NCBI GenBank assembly: GCA_016292095.1
Contig: JAEFAB010000006.1
Location: forward strand, 1 to 47,996
Direction of reading: 5' to 3'
DNA: 47,996 nucleotides
Origin: Eubacterium sp.
GTDB lineage: Bacteria; Bacillota; Clostridia; Lachnospirales; Lachnospiraceae
The notes under the pieces are model-generated. The model worked only from the letters and a program-made list of their open reading frames with translations. It was not told where the DNA came from and did not search any database. The stretch's first letter is position 1, and every line of letters begins with the position of its first letter. A program made the position numbers and the translations under genes. This document shows positions 40,279 to 47,949 of the stretch, piece by piece.

Positions 40279-41637
40279 ATGCAAATAATCATTGTTGGAT
40301 ATGGAAATATTGGTAGAACGCTAACAGAACAGCTGATGATTGAGGGACATGATATTACAGTCATTGACTCCAATGCAGAAAAGATTGAAGAAGTAATCGG
40401 TGCCAGTGATGTGTTAGGCGTGGTAGGAAATGCTACCAGTATCGGAACGCAGATCGAAGCAGGGGTAGCACAGGCAGACCTGCTGGTTGCAGTAACACGC
40501 TCCGATGAAGTAAACCTTCTTTGCTGTTTGATTGCAAAACGTGCAGGGGCACGCCATATTATTGCCAGAGTAAGCAACCCTATTTACAATAAAGAAATTC
40601 AGTTCTTTAAGGAGGACTTGGGACTCTCTATGATTATTAATCCACAGCTGACCGCTGCAAAGGAAATGGTGAGTCTGTTAAAATTCCCTTCTGCATTGCA
40701 GATTGACTCTTTTCCAAAGAGCCGTGTGGAAGCTGTTGGCTTCAGAGTGGAAGAAGGAAATGCAATTTGTAATAAGAGCCTGAAAGATTTGGCGGGAATG
40801 TTTCTCGGTAAAATTCTTATTCCAATCGTACAACGTGGAGAAGAAGTTATTGTACCGGATGGTGATTTTTGTCTCCGGGCAAAAGATGAAGTAACCATCC
40901 TTGCGACAACCCATGAAATCGTAGGATTCTTTAGAAAGATTAAAATTCCAACCACGGCGGCAAAGAGTGCATTGATTGTCGGTGGTGGAAGAACAACGAT
41001 TTATCTTGCAAAACATCTGATTGAAATGGGTGTTAAAGTTAAGATTATTGAAAGAGATATTAAACGTTGCGAAATGCTGATTGAAATGTTGCCGAAGGCA
41101 ATGATTATTCATGGAGATGCTACGGATAAGGAATTACTGATTGAAGAAGGCGTCGAAGATATTGAAGCATTTGTTGCAAATTCAAATATTGATGAAGAGA
41201 ATATCATGTTGGCTCTTGGCGTAAAAACTTTGTCCAAGGCAAAAATTATTGCAAAGGTCCATCGTGTTTCGTACAATGAAATCATCGATGATTTAGATAT
41301 CGGAAGTGTAATTTATCCAAAGAACTCTGCAGCAGAACATATTTTAAAATATGTTCGTGGAAAGAGAAATTCCATGGGCAGTAGCAGTATTGAGACATTA
41401 TACCGATTAAATGATAACAGAATAGAAGCTTTGGAAATGGTCATTCGAAAAGGCGCCTCTGTTATCGGAAAAGAATTGAAAGATATTCCTTGGAAATCCG
41501 GGGTTATTGTCGGATGTATTAATCACAAAGGAACAACAAGTATTGCGAATGGTAACAGTGTTATTAAAGAAGGAGACACTGTCATTCTGTTCACCTCAAT
41601 CAAAGGGGTTAAGAATATTGAGGATGCAATACGCTAG
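40279..41637 (+). CDS. trkA: Trk potassium uptake regulatory subunit TrkA
   Basis: The protein is 452 aa with GGGAGGGGATT before the ATG. It has two tandem RCK units. The first Rossmann motif is IIIVGYGNIGRTLTEQLM; the second starts near residue 234 (ALIVGGGRTTIYLAKHLIEMGVKVKIIERD). Each is followed by an RCK_C (TrkA_C) domain; the last ends EGDTVILFTSIKGV. It binds NAD(H)/nucleotides on the cytoplasmic side and gates TrkH. Length is normal (about 450). It starts the operon with trkH 6 bp downstream. Confidence 0.95.
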   Translation: MQIIIVGYGNIGRTLTEQLMIEGHDITVIDSNAEKIEEVIGASDVLGVVGNATSIGTQIEAGVAQADLLVAVTRSDEVNLLCCLIAKRAGARHIIARVSNPIYNKEIQFFKEDLGLSMIINPQLTAAKEMVSLLKFPSALQIDSFPKSRVEAVGFRVEEGNAICNKSLKDLAGMFLGKILIPIVQRGEEVIVPDGDFCLRAKDEVTILATTHEIVGFFRKIKIPTTAAKSALIVGGGRTTIYLAKHLIEMGVKVKIIERDIKRCEMLIEMLPKAMIIHGDATDKELLIEEGVEDIEAFVANSNIDEENIMLALGVKTLSKAKIIAKVHRVSYNEIIDDLDIGSVIYPKNSAAEHILKYVRGKRNSMGSSSIETLYRLNDNRIEALEMVIRKGASVIGKELKDIPWKSGVIVGCINHKGTTSIANGNSVIKEGDTVILFTSIKGVKNIEDAIR

Positions 41638-41643
41638 GAGGAC

Positions 41644-43107
41644 ATGATGAACTATCCCATGATTTTTTATATTCTTGCCAGTGTATTGGAGTTTGAAGGA
41701 ATCTTTATGCTTCTTCCATCCATCGTTGCGGGAATTTATGGAGAAAAGCAGGGAATTGTATATTTGATTATTGCCACAGTCTGCTCTGTTGTGGGACTGC
41801 TTGGAAGAAGAGTGAAGCCAAAGAGAGATGTTTTTTACTCAAAAGAAGGTTTTGCAGCAGTATCTCTTAGTTGGTTATTGCTCAGTTTTGTTGGAGCAAT
41901 TCCGTTTTATGTGACAGGAGAAATTCCGAATTATTTGGACGCATTGTTTGAAACTATTTCCGGTTTTACAACAACCGGTTCTACCATCTTGAAAGATGTG
42001 GAAGTCTTATCTCACGGAACATTGTTCTGGAGATCGTTTACGCACTGGATTGGTGGTATGGGAGTTTTGGTTTTTATTATGGCAATTCTTCCGTTTTCAG
42101 GAAGTTCCAGTCTTCATATGATGAAGGCAGAAAGCCCGGGACCTTCTGTTTCAAAACTGGTGCCAAAGCTTCGACAGACTGCAAAAATACTATATGGAAT
42201 TTATATGGCATTCACACTGACAGAAATTTTACTGTTGTATTTGTCCGGAATGTCTATGTTTGAAGCAACAACGTTAAGCTTCGGTACTGTGGGCACCGGT
42301 GGTTTCGGTGTTTTAAACAGTAGTATTGCTTCATATGGTGCAGCAAGCCAGTGGATTATTATTGTATTCATGTTTGTCTGCTCCGTAAACTTTTCGATTT
42401 ATTATTTACTTTTGATTAAAAAGCCAAAGGAAGTTTTCCTAAATGAGGAACTTCGATATTATGTACTGATTGTATTGGGAGCAGCAGTAGCGATTACCTG
42501 GTATATTCATGACCGGTTTGACAGCATTGCAGTAAGTTTCCGACATGCATTGTTCCAGGTACTTACGGTTACAAGTACAACCGGTTACAATACGACAGAC
42601 TTCAATGTCTGGCCGGGATTCTGCAGAATGCTTCTGGTAGCATTAATGTTTATGGGAGCCTGCGCCGGAAGTACCGGTGGTGGTTTCAAAGTATCAAGAC
42701 TAGTAATCGTTGCAAAAACGGTAAAGAATGAAATTAAATCAATTACTCATCCGAGAAGTGTGCAGCGTGTACGTTTTGAAGGAAAGCAGTTGAGCGGAGA
42801 GGTTGTTCACCGTGTTCTTGTATATTTGGGGGCATATGTCTTTATTGTTGTAATCTCAGTGCTTTTGGTAAGTATTCACGAGGAAGATTTTACCACGGCG
42901 TTCACGGCGGTTATGGCAACCTTTAATAACATTGGACCGGGATTGGATGGTGTCTACTCCACCTTTGCCGACTGTAGCATTCTTTCCAAAATCGTACTGA
43001 TGGCAGATATGTTAATCGGTCGATTGGAAATCTTCCCGATGCTTGTAATTTTAACTCCGGGAATGTGGACTATGCCTGTTAAGAAAATGATTAAAAAAAC
43101 AAAATAA
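41644..43107 (+). CDS. trkH: Trk potassium transporter membrane subunit TrkH
   Basis: The protein is 487 aa, an integral membrane protein with about ten hydrophobic helices. The four pore-loop selectivity regions are visible: GFTTTGSTIL, GTVGTGGFGVL, TSTTGYNTTD and TFNNIGPGL, each with the conserved Gly. GGSTGGGFK-like (ACAGSTGGGFKVSRL) follows the third loop. It moves K+ into the cell and is regulated by TrkA encoded just upstream. Ribosome binding site AGGAGGACATG overlaps the trkA stop region. Confidence 0.95.
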   Translation: MMNYPMIFYILASVLEFEGIFMLLPSIVAGIYGEKQGIVYLIIATVCSVVGLLGRRVKPKRDVFYSKEGFAAVSLSWLLLSFVGAIPFYVTGEIPNYLDALFETISGFTTTGSTILKDVEVLSHGTLFWRSFTHWIGGMGVLVFIMAILPFSGSSSLHMMKAESPGPSVSKLVPKLRQTAKILYGIYMAFTLTEILLLYLSGMSMFEATTLSFGTVGTGGFGVLNSSIASYGAASQWIIIVFMFVCSVNFSIYYLLLIKKPKEVFLNEELRYYVLIVLGAAVAITWYIHDRFDSIAVSFRHALFQVLTVTSTTGYNTTDFNVWPGFCRMLLVALMFMGACAGSTGGGFKVSRLVIVAKTVKNEIKSITHPRSVQRVRFEGKQLSGEVVHRVLVYLGAYVFIVVISVLLVSIHEEDFTTAFTAVMATFNNIGPGLDGVYSTFADCSILSKIVLMADMLIGRLEIFPMLVILTPGMWTMPVKKMIKKTK

Positions 43108-43117
43108 GAGGATAAAG

Positions 43118-43756
43118 ATGGACGTATATTTTTTCAATATTACGGTTTTAAGAAATAGAGATGTATTTAATGAAAAATTAAAAGAAGTTGATGAAAGTCG
43201 TATTAAAAAGATTAAGAGATTAAAAAATACGGATGACAGATTGCGTAGTCTTGGAGCAGGACTTTTGGTCAACTTTGTGAAAAAGCATTACAATGTGCAT
43301 GAAAAGTTAAAGATGGACAAGTTTGGAAAGCCATACTTTGAGAACGCAAAGATTCATTTTAATATTTCGCATTCGGGAAATTTCGTTGTGATGGCAGTTT
43401 CCAATTACAATATCGGCGTGGATGTTCAGCGTATGAAGCTGGTGCGAAACCGTGTAGCTGAAAAGAATTTCTTGCCGAAAGAATGTGAATATATTAATGA
43501 ACTGGAAGATGATCAGGTTAAGCAGCAGCGTTTTTGTGAAATCTGGACGATTAAGGAAGCGTATCTGAAACATCAGGGAATTGGGTTGAGAAAGCCGTTG
43601 AATTCCTTTGAAGTAGATATGACAGGAAAAACACCGATGCTGGTAGATCATAAAGATTTACGGATTATTCAGTTTAAGATGGATACGAGATATGTTGTGG
43701 CAATTTGTGCTGACCAGAAAGATGAAAAATTCCAAATAGAAGAAATTGTTGTATAA
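43118..43756 (+). CDS. 4'-phosphopantetheinyl transferase (Sfp/AcpS superfamily)
   Basis: The protein is 212 aa with AAGAGGATAAAG before the ATG. Key motifs are FNISHSGNFVVMAV, NIGVDVQRMK (Mg-binding Asp) and FCEIWTIKEAYLKHQGIGL (WxxKEAxxK). Length fits the Sfp group. It transfers phosphopantetheine from CoA to a Ser of carrier proteins. No carrier protein or synthase lies in this window, so the partner is unknown. It sits 10 bp after trkH and is probably co-transcribed. Confidence 0.92.
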   Translation: MDVYFFNITVLRNRDVFNEKLKEVDESRIKKIKRLKNTDDRLRSLGAGLLVNFVKKHYNVHEKLKMDKFGKPYFENAKIHFNISHSGNFVVMAVSNYNIGVDVQRMKLVRNRVAEKNFLPKECEYINELEDDQVKQQRFCEIWTIKEAYLKHQGIGLRKPLNSFEVDMTGKTPMLVDHKDLRIIQFKMDTRYVVAICADQKDEKFQIEEIVV

Positions 43757-43772
43757 CAGAAATGAAACGATG

Positions 43773-43820
43773 AACTGTTATGGGAATGATGAAAATCATT
43801 TCCATAACAGTTTTTTTTAT
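43773..43820 (+). terminator. Terminator after the trk-PPTase operon
   Basis: An 18-bp stem (43773-43790 with 43795-43812, one G-U pair) and a 4-nt loop are followed by a run of eight T. Confidence 0.92.
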
Positions 43821-43868
43821 GCCCGAAAACCTCGCGAAAAAAACAAGGGCTTTAATGTGGAAAAAATT

Positions 43869-43898
43869 TTGACTGCACGCAACGTGCAGTTTTACGCT
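43869..43898 (+). promoter_or_regulatory. MerR-type promoter with dyad
   Basis: TTGACT (43869-43874) and TACGCT (43893-43898) are 18 bp apart. Between and overlapping them is the perfect dyad ACTGCACG-CAA-CGTGCAGT (43872-43890). Over-long spacing with a dyad in the spacer is the standard MerR promoter layout. Confidence 0.75.
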
Positions 43899-43914
43899 AA
43901 GAAAAGGAGGAAGT

Positions 43915-44253
43915 ATGGCAAGTGAGAAAACTTTACGCGAGGTATGTGAGGACTTGGATGTTACCAGGCGAGTGATTCAGGGGTACGAATTAGCAGGGTT
44001 AGTTAAGGCAACAGGAAAGAATAAGTACGGACATCTGTTGTATGACAAAGAGACCCAGGAGACAATTGCTCGAATCCGATTTTATCAGAAGATGGGATTT
44101 ACAATCAAAGAAATAAAAATTCTGATGATGGCATCAAAGGACGACGTGATTTGCATGATTAAGAAACAAATTGAACACTTGGCAGAAGAACGGAAGGAAC
44201 TTGAAAAAATCATAAAGCAGGCAGAGCGGTTAATTCAACAGTTATCAAGTTGA
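43915..44253 (+). CDS. MerR-family transcriptional regulator
   Basis: The protein is 112 aa with AAAGGAGGAAGT before the ATG. It has an N-terminal MerR winged helix (LREVCEDLDVTRRVIQGYELAGLVKATGKNKYGHLLYDKE), then ARIRFYQKMGFTIKEIKILM, a coiled-coil dimer helix (IEHLAEERKELEKIIKQAERLIQQL) and no effector domain. It probably controls itself and the membrane protein encoded 16 bp downstream through the dyad at 43872-43890. The signal is unknown. Confidence 0.9.
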   Translation: MASEKTLREVCEDLDVTRRVIQGYELAGLVKATGKNKYGHLLYDKETQETIARIRFYQKMGFTIKEIKILMMASKDDVICMIKKQIEHLAEERKELEKIIKQAERLIQQLSS

Positions 44254-44269
44254 AAGAAAGGAGTTGTCT

Positions 44270-44791
44270 ATGAAAAAGAAAGGAATTTATCTTGTGGGAG
44301 TATTAATCGTGGCAGTTGTTGTGTTCAGAAACTGTGGTTCATCAGATACTCCAAAGGACTCTTTGAAAGAAAAGGAACAGATAATGGAAGAGGAGAGTCG
44401 GTATGCAGAGGATATTGATGAAGATGAGGAAGAAGTAGTAGAGGAAAGGAAGGAAAAGAAGGAAAAGAAGAAAAAAGAGAAAAAGAAAGAGGAAAAGAAA
44501 GAGAAAAAGAAAAAATCTTCCGGAGTCAGTGATGATTTCAAAAAGACCTTGGATGAGTATGAAAAGTATATCGATGAATACGTTGAATTCATGAAAGATT
44601 ACAATAATAATCCAAGTGATCTGGAATTGCTGGAAGATTACGGAACTATGATGGAACAATACCAGAAAGTTGCAGATGGAATGGACGAATTAGATAATCG
44701 GGACATGACACCGGAAGAAGAAAAGTATTTTATCCGGGTGCAGGAACGAATTAATAAGAAGTTATTGGAAGTATCGGCAACCTTGGAATAA
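44270..44791 (+). CDS. Small Lys/Glu-rich lipoprotein-like protein of the MerR operon
   Basis: The start is taken at 44270 (AAAGGAGTTGTCT); a TTG frame at 44264 is less likely. The protein is 173 aa. The N-terminus KKKGIYLVGVLIVAVVVFRNCG is a membrane/signal segment with a Cys that is close to a lipobox but lacks the usual Ala/Gly at -1. Then comes a highly charged EEERKEKKEKKKKEKKKEE linker and a helical acidic domain (DEYEKYIDEYVEFMKDYNNNPSDLELLEDYGTMME) of unknown function. The second half is similar to DUF6591-type putative lipoproteins; I cannot confirm this. Confidence 0.7.
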   Translation: MKKKGIYLVGVLIVAVVVFRNCGSSDTPKDSLKEKEQIMEEESRYAEDIDEDEEEVVEERKEKKEKKKKEKKKEEKKEKKKKSSGVSDDFKKTLDEYEKYIDEYVEFMKDYNNNPSDLELLEDYGTMMEQYQKVADGMDELDNRDMTPEEEKYFIRVQERINKKLLEVSATLE

Positions 44792-44797
44792 AAAAAG

Positions 44798-44835
44798 AGC
44801 ATTATTCTCATACTACTGAGAATAATGCTTTTTTA
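44798..44835. terminator. Bidirectional terminator between converging genes
   Basis: A perfect 13-bp stem (44798-44810 with 44817-44829), A-run before and T-run after, ends the MerR operon and the opposing methyltransferase gene. Confidence 0.9.
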
Positions 44836-44841
44836 ATGTTA

Positions 44842-45702
44842 TTATTTGCTCCAACGTCCGGAAGCACCGCAAGGTAATACCAACCCATTGGATGAAACAG
44901 GAAGACCGATTTCTTCCGCTTCCACTTTACCGCCGAATTTTGGAACGATAGCAGTATTAATCATATAGTTCAGAACTGCCGGCTGTAACCCGGTTGTGTA
45001 GGAATTGATTAAGAAGAATAACGGATCGTCGCTTAAAATCTTTGTACACAATTCTACAAATGGGAAAATGCTTTCTTCGATTTTCCAAGTTTCGCCCTTT
45101 GGTCCGCGTCCGTAAGAAGGCGGATCCATGATAATTCCGTCATAGTGGTTTCCACGACGGATTTCTCTTTCTACAAATTTCACGCAGTCATCGACTAACC
45201 AGCGAACCGGTCTGTCTGCCAATCCGGAGGAAACTGCGTTTTCTTTTGCCCAAGTAACCATTCCTTTGGAAGCATCTACGTGTGTGACGTGAGCTCCGGC
45301 TTCCAAAGCGGCAAGAGTAGCCCCACCGGTATAAGCGAACAGGTTCAGAACCTTAACCGGACGACCGGCATTTCGAATCTTCTCAGAAAACCAATCCCAG
45401 TTGGTTGCCTGTTCCGGAAAAAGACCGGTATGTTTGAAACTAAAAGGTTTCAGATTGAATGTTAAGTTCATATAGTTGATAGTCCATTGTTCCGGGAGGT
45501 CAAAGAATTCCCACTGACCGCCGCCTTTGTTACTTCTATGATAATGTCCGTTAGGACGTTTCCAGCCTTTCAACTGTTTTGGGGTGTTCCAGATAACCTG
45601 TGGGTCCGGACGGACAAGAAGGTAGTCTCCCCAACGTTCCAACTTTTCTCCGGATGATGTATCAATAACTTCATAATCTTTCCAATGATCTGCAATCCAC
45701 AT
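44842..45702 (-). CDS. Class I SAM-dependent methyltransferase (RlmI/RlmK-like)
   Basis: The protein is 286 aa with AGGAGGCTATT before the ATG (minus strand). The SAM-binding motif is VLNLFAYTGGATLAALEAGAHVTHVDASKG, and a D-P-P-S-Y motif appears in GIIMDPPSYGRGPKG; this is the layout of COG1092 rRNA methyltransferases. It lacks the N-terminal PUA domain of RlmI, so it is shorter (286 against about 400). 23S rRNA is the likely but unproven substrate. It is a single gene, converging with the MerR operon. Confidence 0.85.
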   Translation of the reverse strand: MWIADHWKDYEVIDTSSGEKLERWGDYLLVRPDPQVIWNTPKQLKGWKRPNGHYHRSNKGGGQWEFFDLPEQWTINYMNLTFNLKPFSFKHTGLFPEQATNWDWFSEKIRNAGRPVKVLNLFAYTGGATLAALEAGAHVTHVDASKGMVTWAKENAVSSGLADRPVRWLVDDCVKFVEREIRRGNHYDGIIMDPPSYGRGPKGETWKIEESIFPFVELCTKILSDDPLFFLINSYTTGLQPAVLNYMINTAIVPKFGGKVEAEEIGLPVSSNGLVLPCGASGRWSK

Positions 45703-45767
45703 AATAGCCTCCTATGTGTTTCTTCTATAATAAATAGTTTGTGTTTCTTCACTTTTAAGATGATAAA

Positions 45768-45776
45768 TGTTATAGT
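45768..45776 (+). promoter_or_regulatory. Extended -10 promoter of the small membrane protein gene
   Basis: TGTTATAGT (TG-n-TATAGT) lies 41 bp before the GTG start at 45817. Confidence 0.4.
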
Positions 45777-45816
45777 AGGAAAAGTCAAATGAGAATAGTG
45801 AAAGGAAAACATAAGT

Positions 45817-46365
45817 GTGGATAAGAAAAAGAAAACAATAATAGCGGTTACGGCAATTGGGATCGGAATGATGGTTCTTGTAGTAGCAGTTGCTGTAGTA
45901 TTGTGGAACAAACTGAACGGGGTGGTGGATTTCAAGAAGGAAGCAATCACTACGAAACAGTTTGTTTCATTAGCAGAAGAAATGGATTTGGAAACAGAAG
46001 ATGCATATGAAACATATTCAAAGAATGCATTTGTATTAGAAGCAACTTTAGCGAGAAGAAAAGATGGGGGAGGACAAGATGAAAATTCCTATATCTTATT
46101 CGTTAAAACAGACAGTGAAATTGCTGCCCAACAAGTATACGAATACGCCAAGGAAGATTCATCAATGACAAATGTTCCTAGTATAGGAAATTCTCGTGCG
46201 TCAAGAGATACTTATGTAGAAGGAATGAATTACGCATGGTTTAGTGGAGGTAGCGATCTTTTTTACTATTACGCAGCGTATGTAGAAGATACATTCTTTT
46301 ATGTGCAGGGGCCAATTGATTATAAACCACAGATGGAAGAGTTGATTAAACGAATGGGGTACTAG
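45817..46365 (+). CDS. Small membrane protein, unknown (182 aa)
   Basis: GTG start after AAAGGAAAACATAA. A strongly hydrophobic N-terminal segment (KTIIAVTAIGIGMMVLVVAVAVVLW) is followed by an extracytoplasmic domain of about 145 residues with LFVKTDSEIAAQQVYEYAKED and FYYYAAYVEDTFFYVQGPIDYKPQ. It has no recognised family, no lipobox and no catalytic motif. It is monocistronic; tandem repeats begin 7 bp after its stop. Confidence 0.72.
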   Translation: MDKKKKTIIAVTAIGIGMMVLVVAVAVVLWNKLNGVVDFKKEAITTKQFVSLAEEMDLETEDAYETYSKNAFVLEATLARRKDGGGQDENSYILFVKTDSEIAAQQVYEYAKEDSSMTNVPSIGNSRASRDTYVEGMNYAWFSGGSDLFYYYAAYVEDTFFYVQGPIDYKPQMEELIKRMGY

Positions 46366-46371
46366 AACTCT

Positions 46372-46479
46372 GCGTGCCTAACGAACGTTCAGCCGCCAGC
46401 GTGTCTAACGAACGTTCAGCCACCAACGTGCCTAACGAACGTTCAGCCACCAACGTGCCTAACGAACGTTCAGCCACCC
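46372..46479. repeat. Four tandem 27-bp repeats
   Basis: Units at 46372-46398, 46399-46425, 46426-46452 and 46453-46479. The core GTGCCTAACGAACGTTCAGC is almost invariant (one C/T change in unit 2), and the ends vary (GCC/ACC, GCG/ACG). Each unit contains the palindrome GAACGTTC. It is GC-richer than the flanks, suggesting an interspersed repeat family. It can be read as 9-codon repeats on either strand, but no ribosome binding site or start supports translation. Confidence 0.92.
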
Positions 46480-46635
46480 CCATGAATTCGTAAAACAGCG
46501 ACTGGCGTCGCTGACCATCTGCTTCGCAGCTGGGTTTTACTCATTCATGGGGCGCTCCGCGCATCAATCGTTCCCAAAACACGAAAATTTCTGCGAGCAG
46601 AATTTTCGTGTTTTTGTTCCGATTGGTGGCTGAAC
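46468..46635. repeat. Nested inverted-repeat element (multi-helix)
   Basis: Outer arms GTTCAGCCACC (46468-46478, the end of the last 27-bp unit) and GGTGGCTGAAC (46625-46635). Inside: CCCCATGAAT/ATTCATGGGG (46478-46487, 46543-46552) and GTAAAAC/GTTTTAC (46490-46496, 46534-46540), enclosing two hairpins (CAGCGAC/GTCGCTG at 46496-46513 and CTGC/GCAG at 46519-46529). Then GCGC/GCGC (46552-46562). Then CAATCG/CGATTG (46565-46570, 46620-46625), enclosing a perfect 14-bp stem (46576-46589 with 46601-46614) with a T-run behind. No coding potential. It may also terminate the 45817 gene. Confidence 0.85.
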
Positions 46636-46655
46636 TGGAAAGTTGAAAAAAACTC

Positions 46656-46684
46656 TTGCATTTTAGAAAATTATGTTGTATACT
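46656..46684 (+). promoter_or_regulatory. S10 operon promoter
   Basis: TTGCAT (46656-46661), a 17-bp spacer and TATACT (46679-46684) with an upstream TTG. The transcript would start near 46691 and carry a leader of about 230 nt before rpsJ. Confidence 0.75.
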
Positions 46685-46690
46685 GATTCG

Positions 46691-46919
46691 TGCTGTGACA
46701 TTGATAGCGTTGAAGCGTGAGGTTGCTGCATTAAATTGCAGGTTTTCCGTGGAGCGAATGTCAAGTTAGGAAACTGGCGACAAGTCACTGTACACTAAAT
46801 AGTCCACCGAAGGAGTGGAAACACCGTGTGAAGGTTGTTTTGATTTATGACACACACGGAAAAGTTGTACGGTCACCACTTGTCGTGCTAAATAGTACGA
46901 AAAGGAGGCGGCTTTTTTT
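46691..46919 (+). promoter_or_regulatory. Structured 5' leader of the S10 operon
   Basis: A long untranslated leader with several helices: TGACATT/AATGTCA (46696-46702, 46757-46763); CGACAAGT/ACTTGTCG (46778-46785, 46878-46885) enclosing TCCAC/GTGGA (46803-46807, 46815-46819) and CCGTGTG/CACACGG (46824-46830, 46853-46859). The 9-mer CTAAATAGT occurs twice, on either side of the inner part. Nothing codes here. Such leaders often bind a ribosomal protein (L4 in E. coli S10 operon); the same here is inference. Confidence 0.6.
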
Positions 46920-47234
46920 ATGGCACAGGTAATGAGAATTACATTAAAAGCTTACGATCACAAATTAGTAGATCAGTCAGCTAAGAAGATTGTTGAAACT
47001 GCAAAGAATTCAGGAGCAGACGTTAGCGGTCCTGTACCACTTCCAACAAAGAAGGAAGTTGTAACAATCCTTAGAGCTGTACATAAGTACAAAGACTCTA
47101 GAGAGCAGTTTGAACAGAGAACTCATAAGAGACTCATCGATATCATCGCACCAACACAGAAGGCTGTAGATGCATTATCAAGATTAGAAATGCCAGCAGG
47201 TGTGTATATCGACATCAAAATGAAGAACAAATAA
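46920..47234 (+). CDS. rpsJ: 30S ribosomal protein S10
   Basis: The protein is 104 aa, full length, with AAAAGGAGGCGGC before the ATG. It has the typical [24 protein letters not shown] start, [13 protein letters not shown], and [12 protein letters not shown]. First gene of the S10 ribosomal operon, followed by rplC and rplD, as in most Bacillota. Confidence 0.98.
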   Translation: MAQVMRITLKAYDHKLVDQSAKKIVETAKNSGADVSGPVPLPTKKEVVTILRAVHKYKDSREQFEQRTHKRLIDIIAPTQKAVDALSRLEMPAGVYIDIKMKNK

Positions 47235-47296
47235 TCTGTTCTTTTAGAATGAACGCGGAAAAGCGTTCCGCTGTAGATTAACAGGAGGTAATTAAA

Positions 47297-47926
47297 ATGA
47301 AGAAGGCTATTTTAGCTACAAAAGTTGGAATGACTCAGATTTTCAACGAAGCCGGTGAATTAGTACCGGTTACAGTTCTTCAGGCAGGCCCTTGTGTAGT
47401 AACACAGGTTAAAACTGTTGAGAACGATGGATATGCAGCCGTTCAGGTTGGATTCCAGGACATTAGAGAAAAATTAGTAAACAAGCCAAGAAAAGGAATG
47501 TTTGCTAAGGCTGGAGTTCCTTGCAAGAGATACTTAAAGGAATTCAAGTTAGAAGGTGAATACAATGTTGCTGATGAAATCACAGTAGATGTATTCGAAG
47601 CAGGAGATAAGGTAGACACTACTGCAATTGCAAAGGGAAAAGGATTCCAGGGTGCAATTAAGAGACACGGACAGTCCAGAGGACCTATGGCTCATGGTTC
47701 TAAGTATCATAGACATGCAGGTTCAAACGGTGCTTGTTCATCTCCAAGTAAAGTATTCAAGGGTAAGAAGATGCCTGGTCACATGGGTGGCAAGAAGGTT
47801 ACAACTCAGAACCTTGAGGTTATCAGAGTGGATGCTGAAAAGAACTTACTCTTAGTTAAAGGTGCTGTACCGGGACCTAAGAAGTCTTTAGTAACAATTA
47901 AAGAATCAGTGAAAGCCGGTAAGTAG
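47297..47926 (+). CDS. rplC: 50S ribosomal protein L3
   Basis: The protein is 209 aa with ACAGGAGGTAATTAAA before the ATG. It starts [15 protein letters not shown] and contains [23 protein letters not shown] and [16 protein letters not shown], all conserved in L3; the long loop that reaches the peptidyl-transferase centre is complete. It lies 62 bp after rpsJ in the S10 operon. Confidence 0.98.
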   Translation: MKKAILATKVGMTQIFNEAGELVPVTVLQAGPCVVTQVKTVENDGYAAVQVGFQDIREKLVNKPRKGMFAKAGVPCKRYLKEFKLEGEYNVADEITVDVFEAGDKVDTTAIAKGKGFQGAIKRHGQSRGPMAHGSKYHRHAGSNGACSSPSKVFKGKKMPGHMGGKKVTTQNLEVIRVDAEKNLLLVKGAVPGPKKSLVTIKESVKAGK

Positions 47927-47949
47927 TATTTGAAAGGAGGAACACACAG

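Noticed and set aside
46372-46500. Repeat-encoded peptide (NERSATNVP units) from the 27-bp tandem repeats
   Set aside because: The frame is open on the plus strand but has no start codon or ribosome binding site, and the structure of the DNA explains the repeat better.
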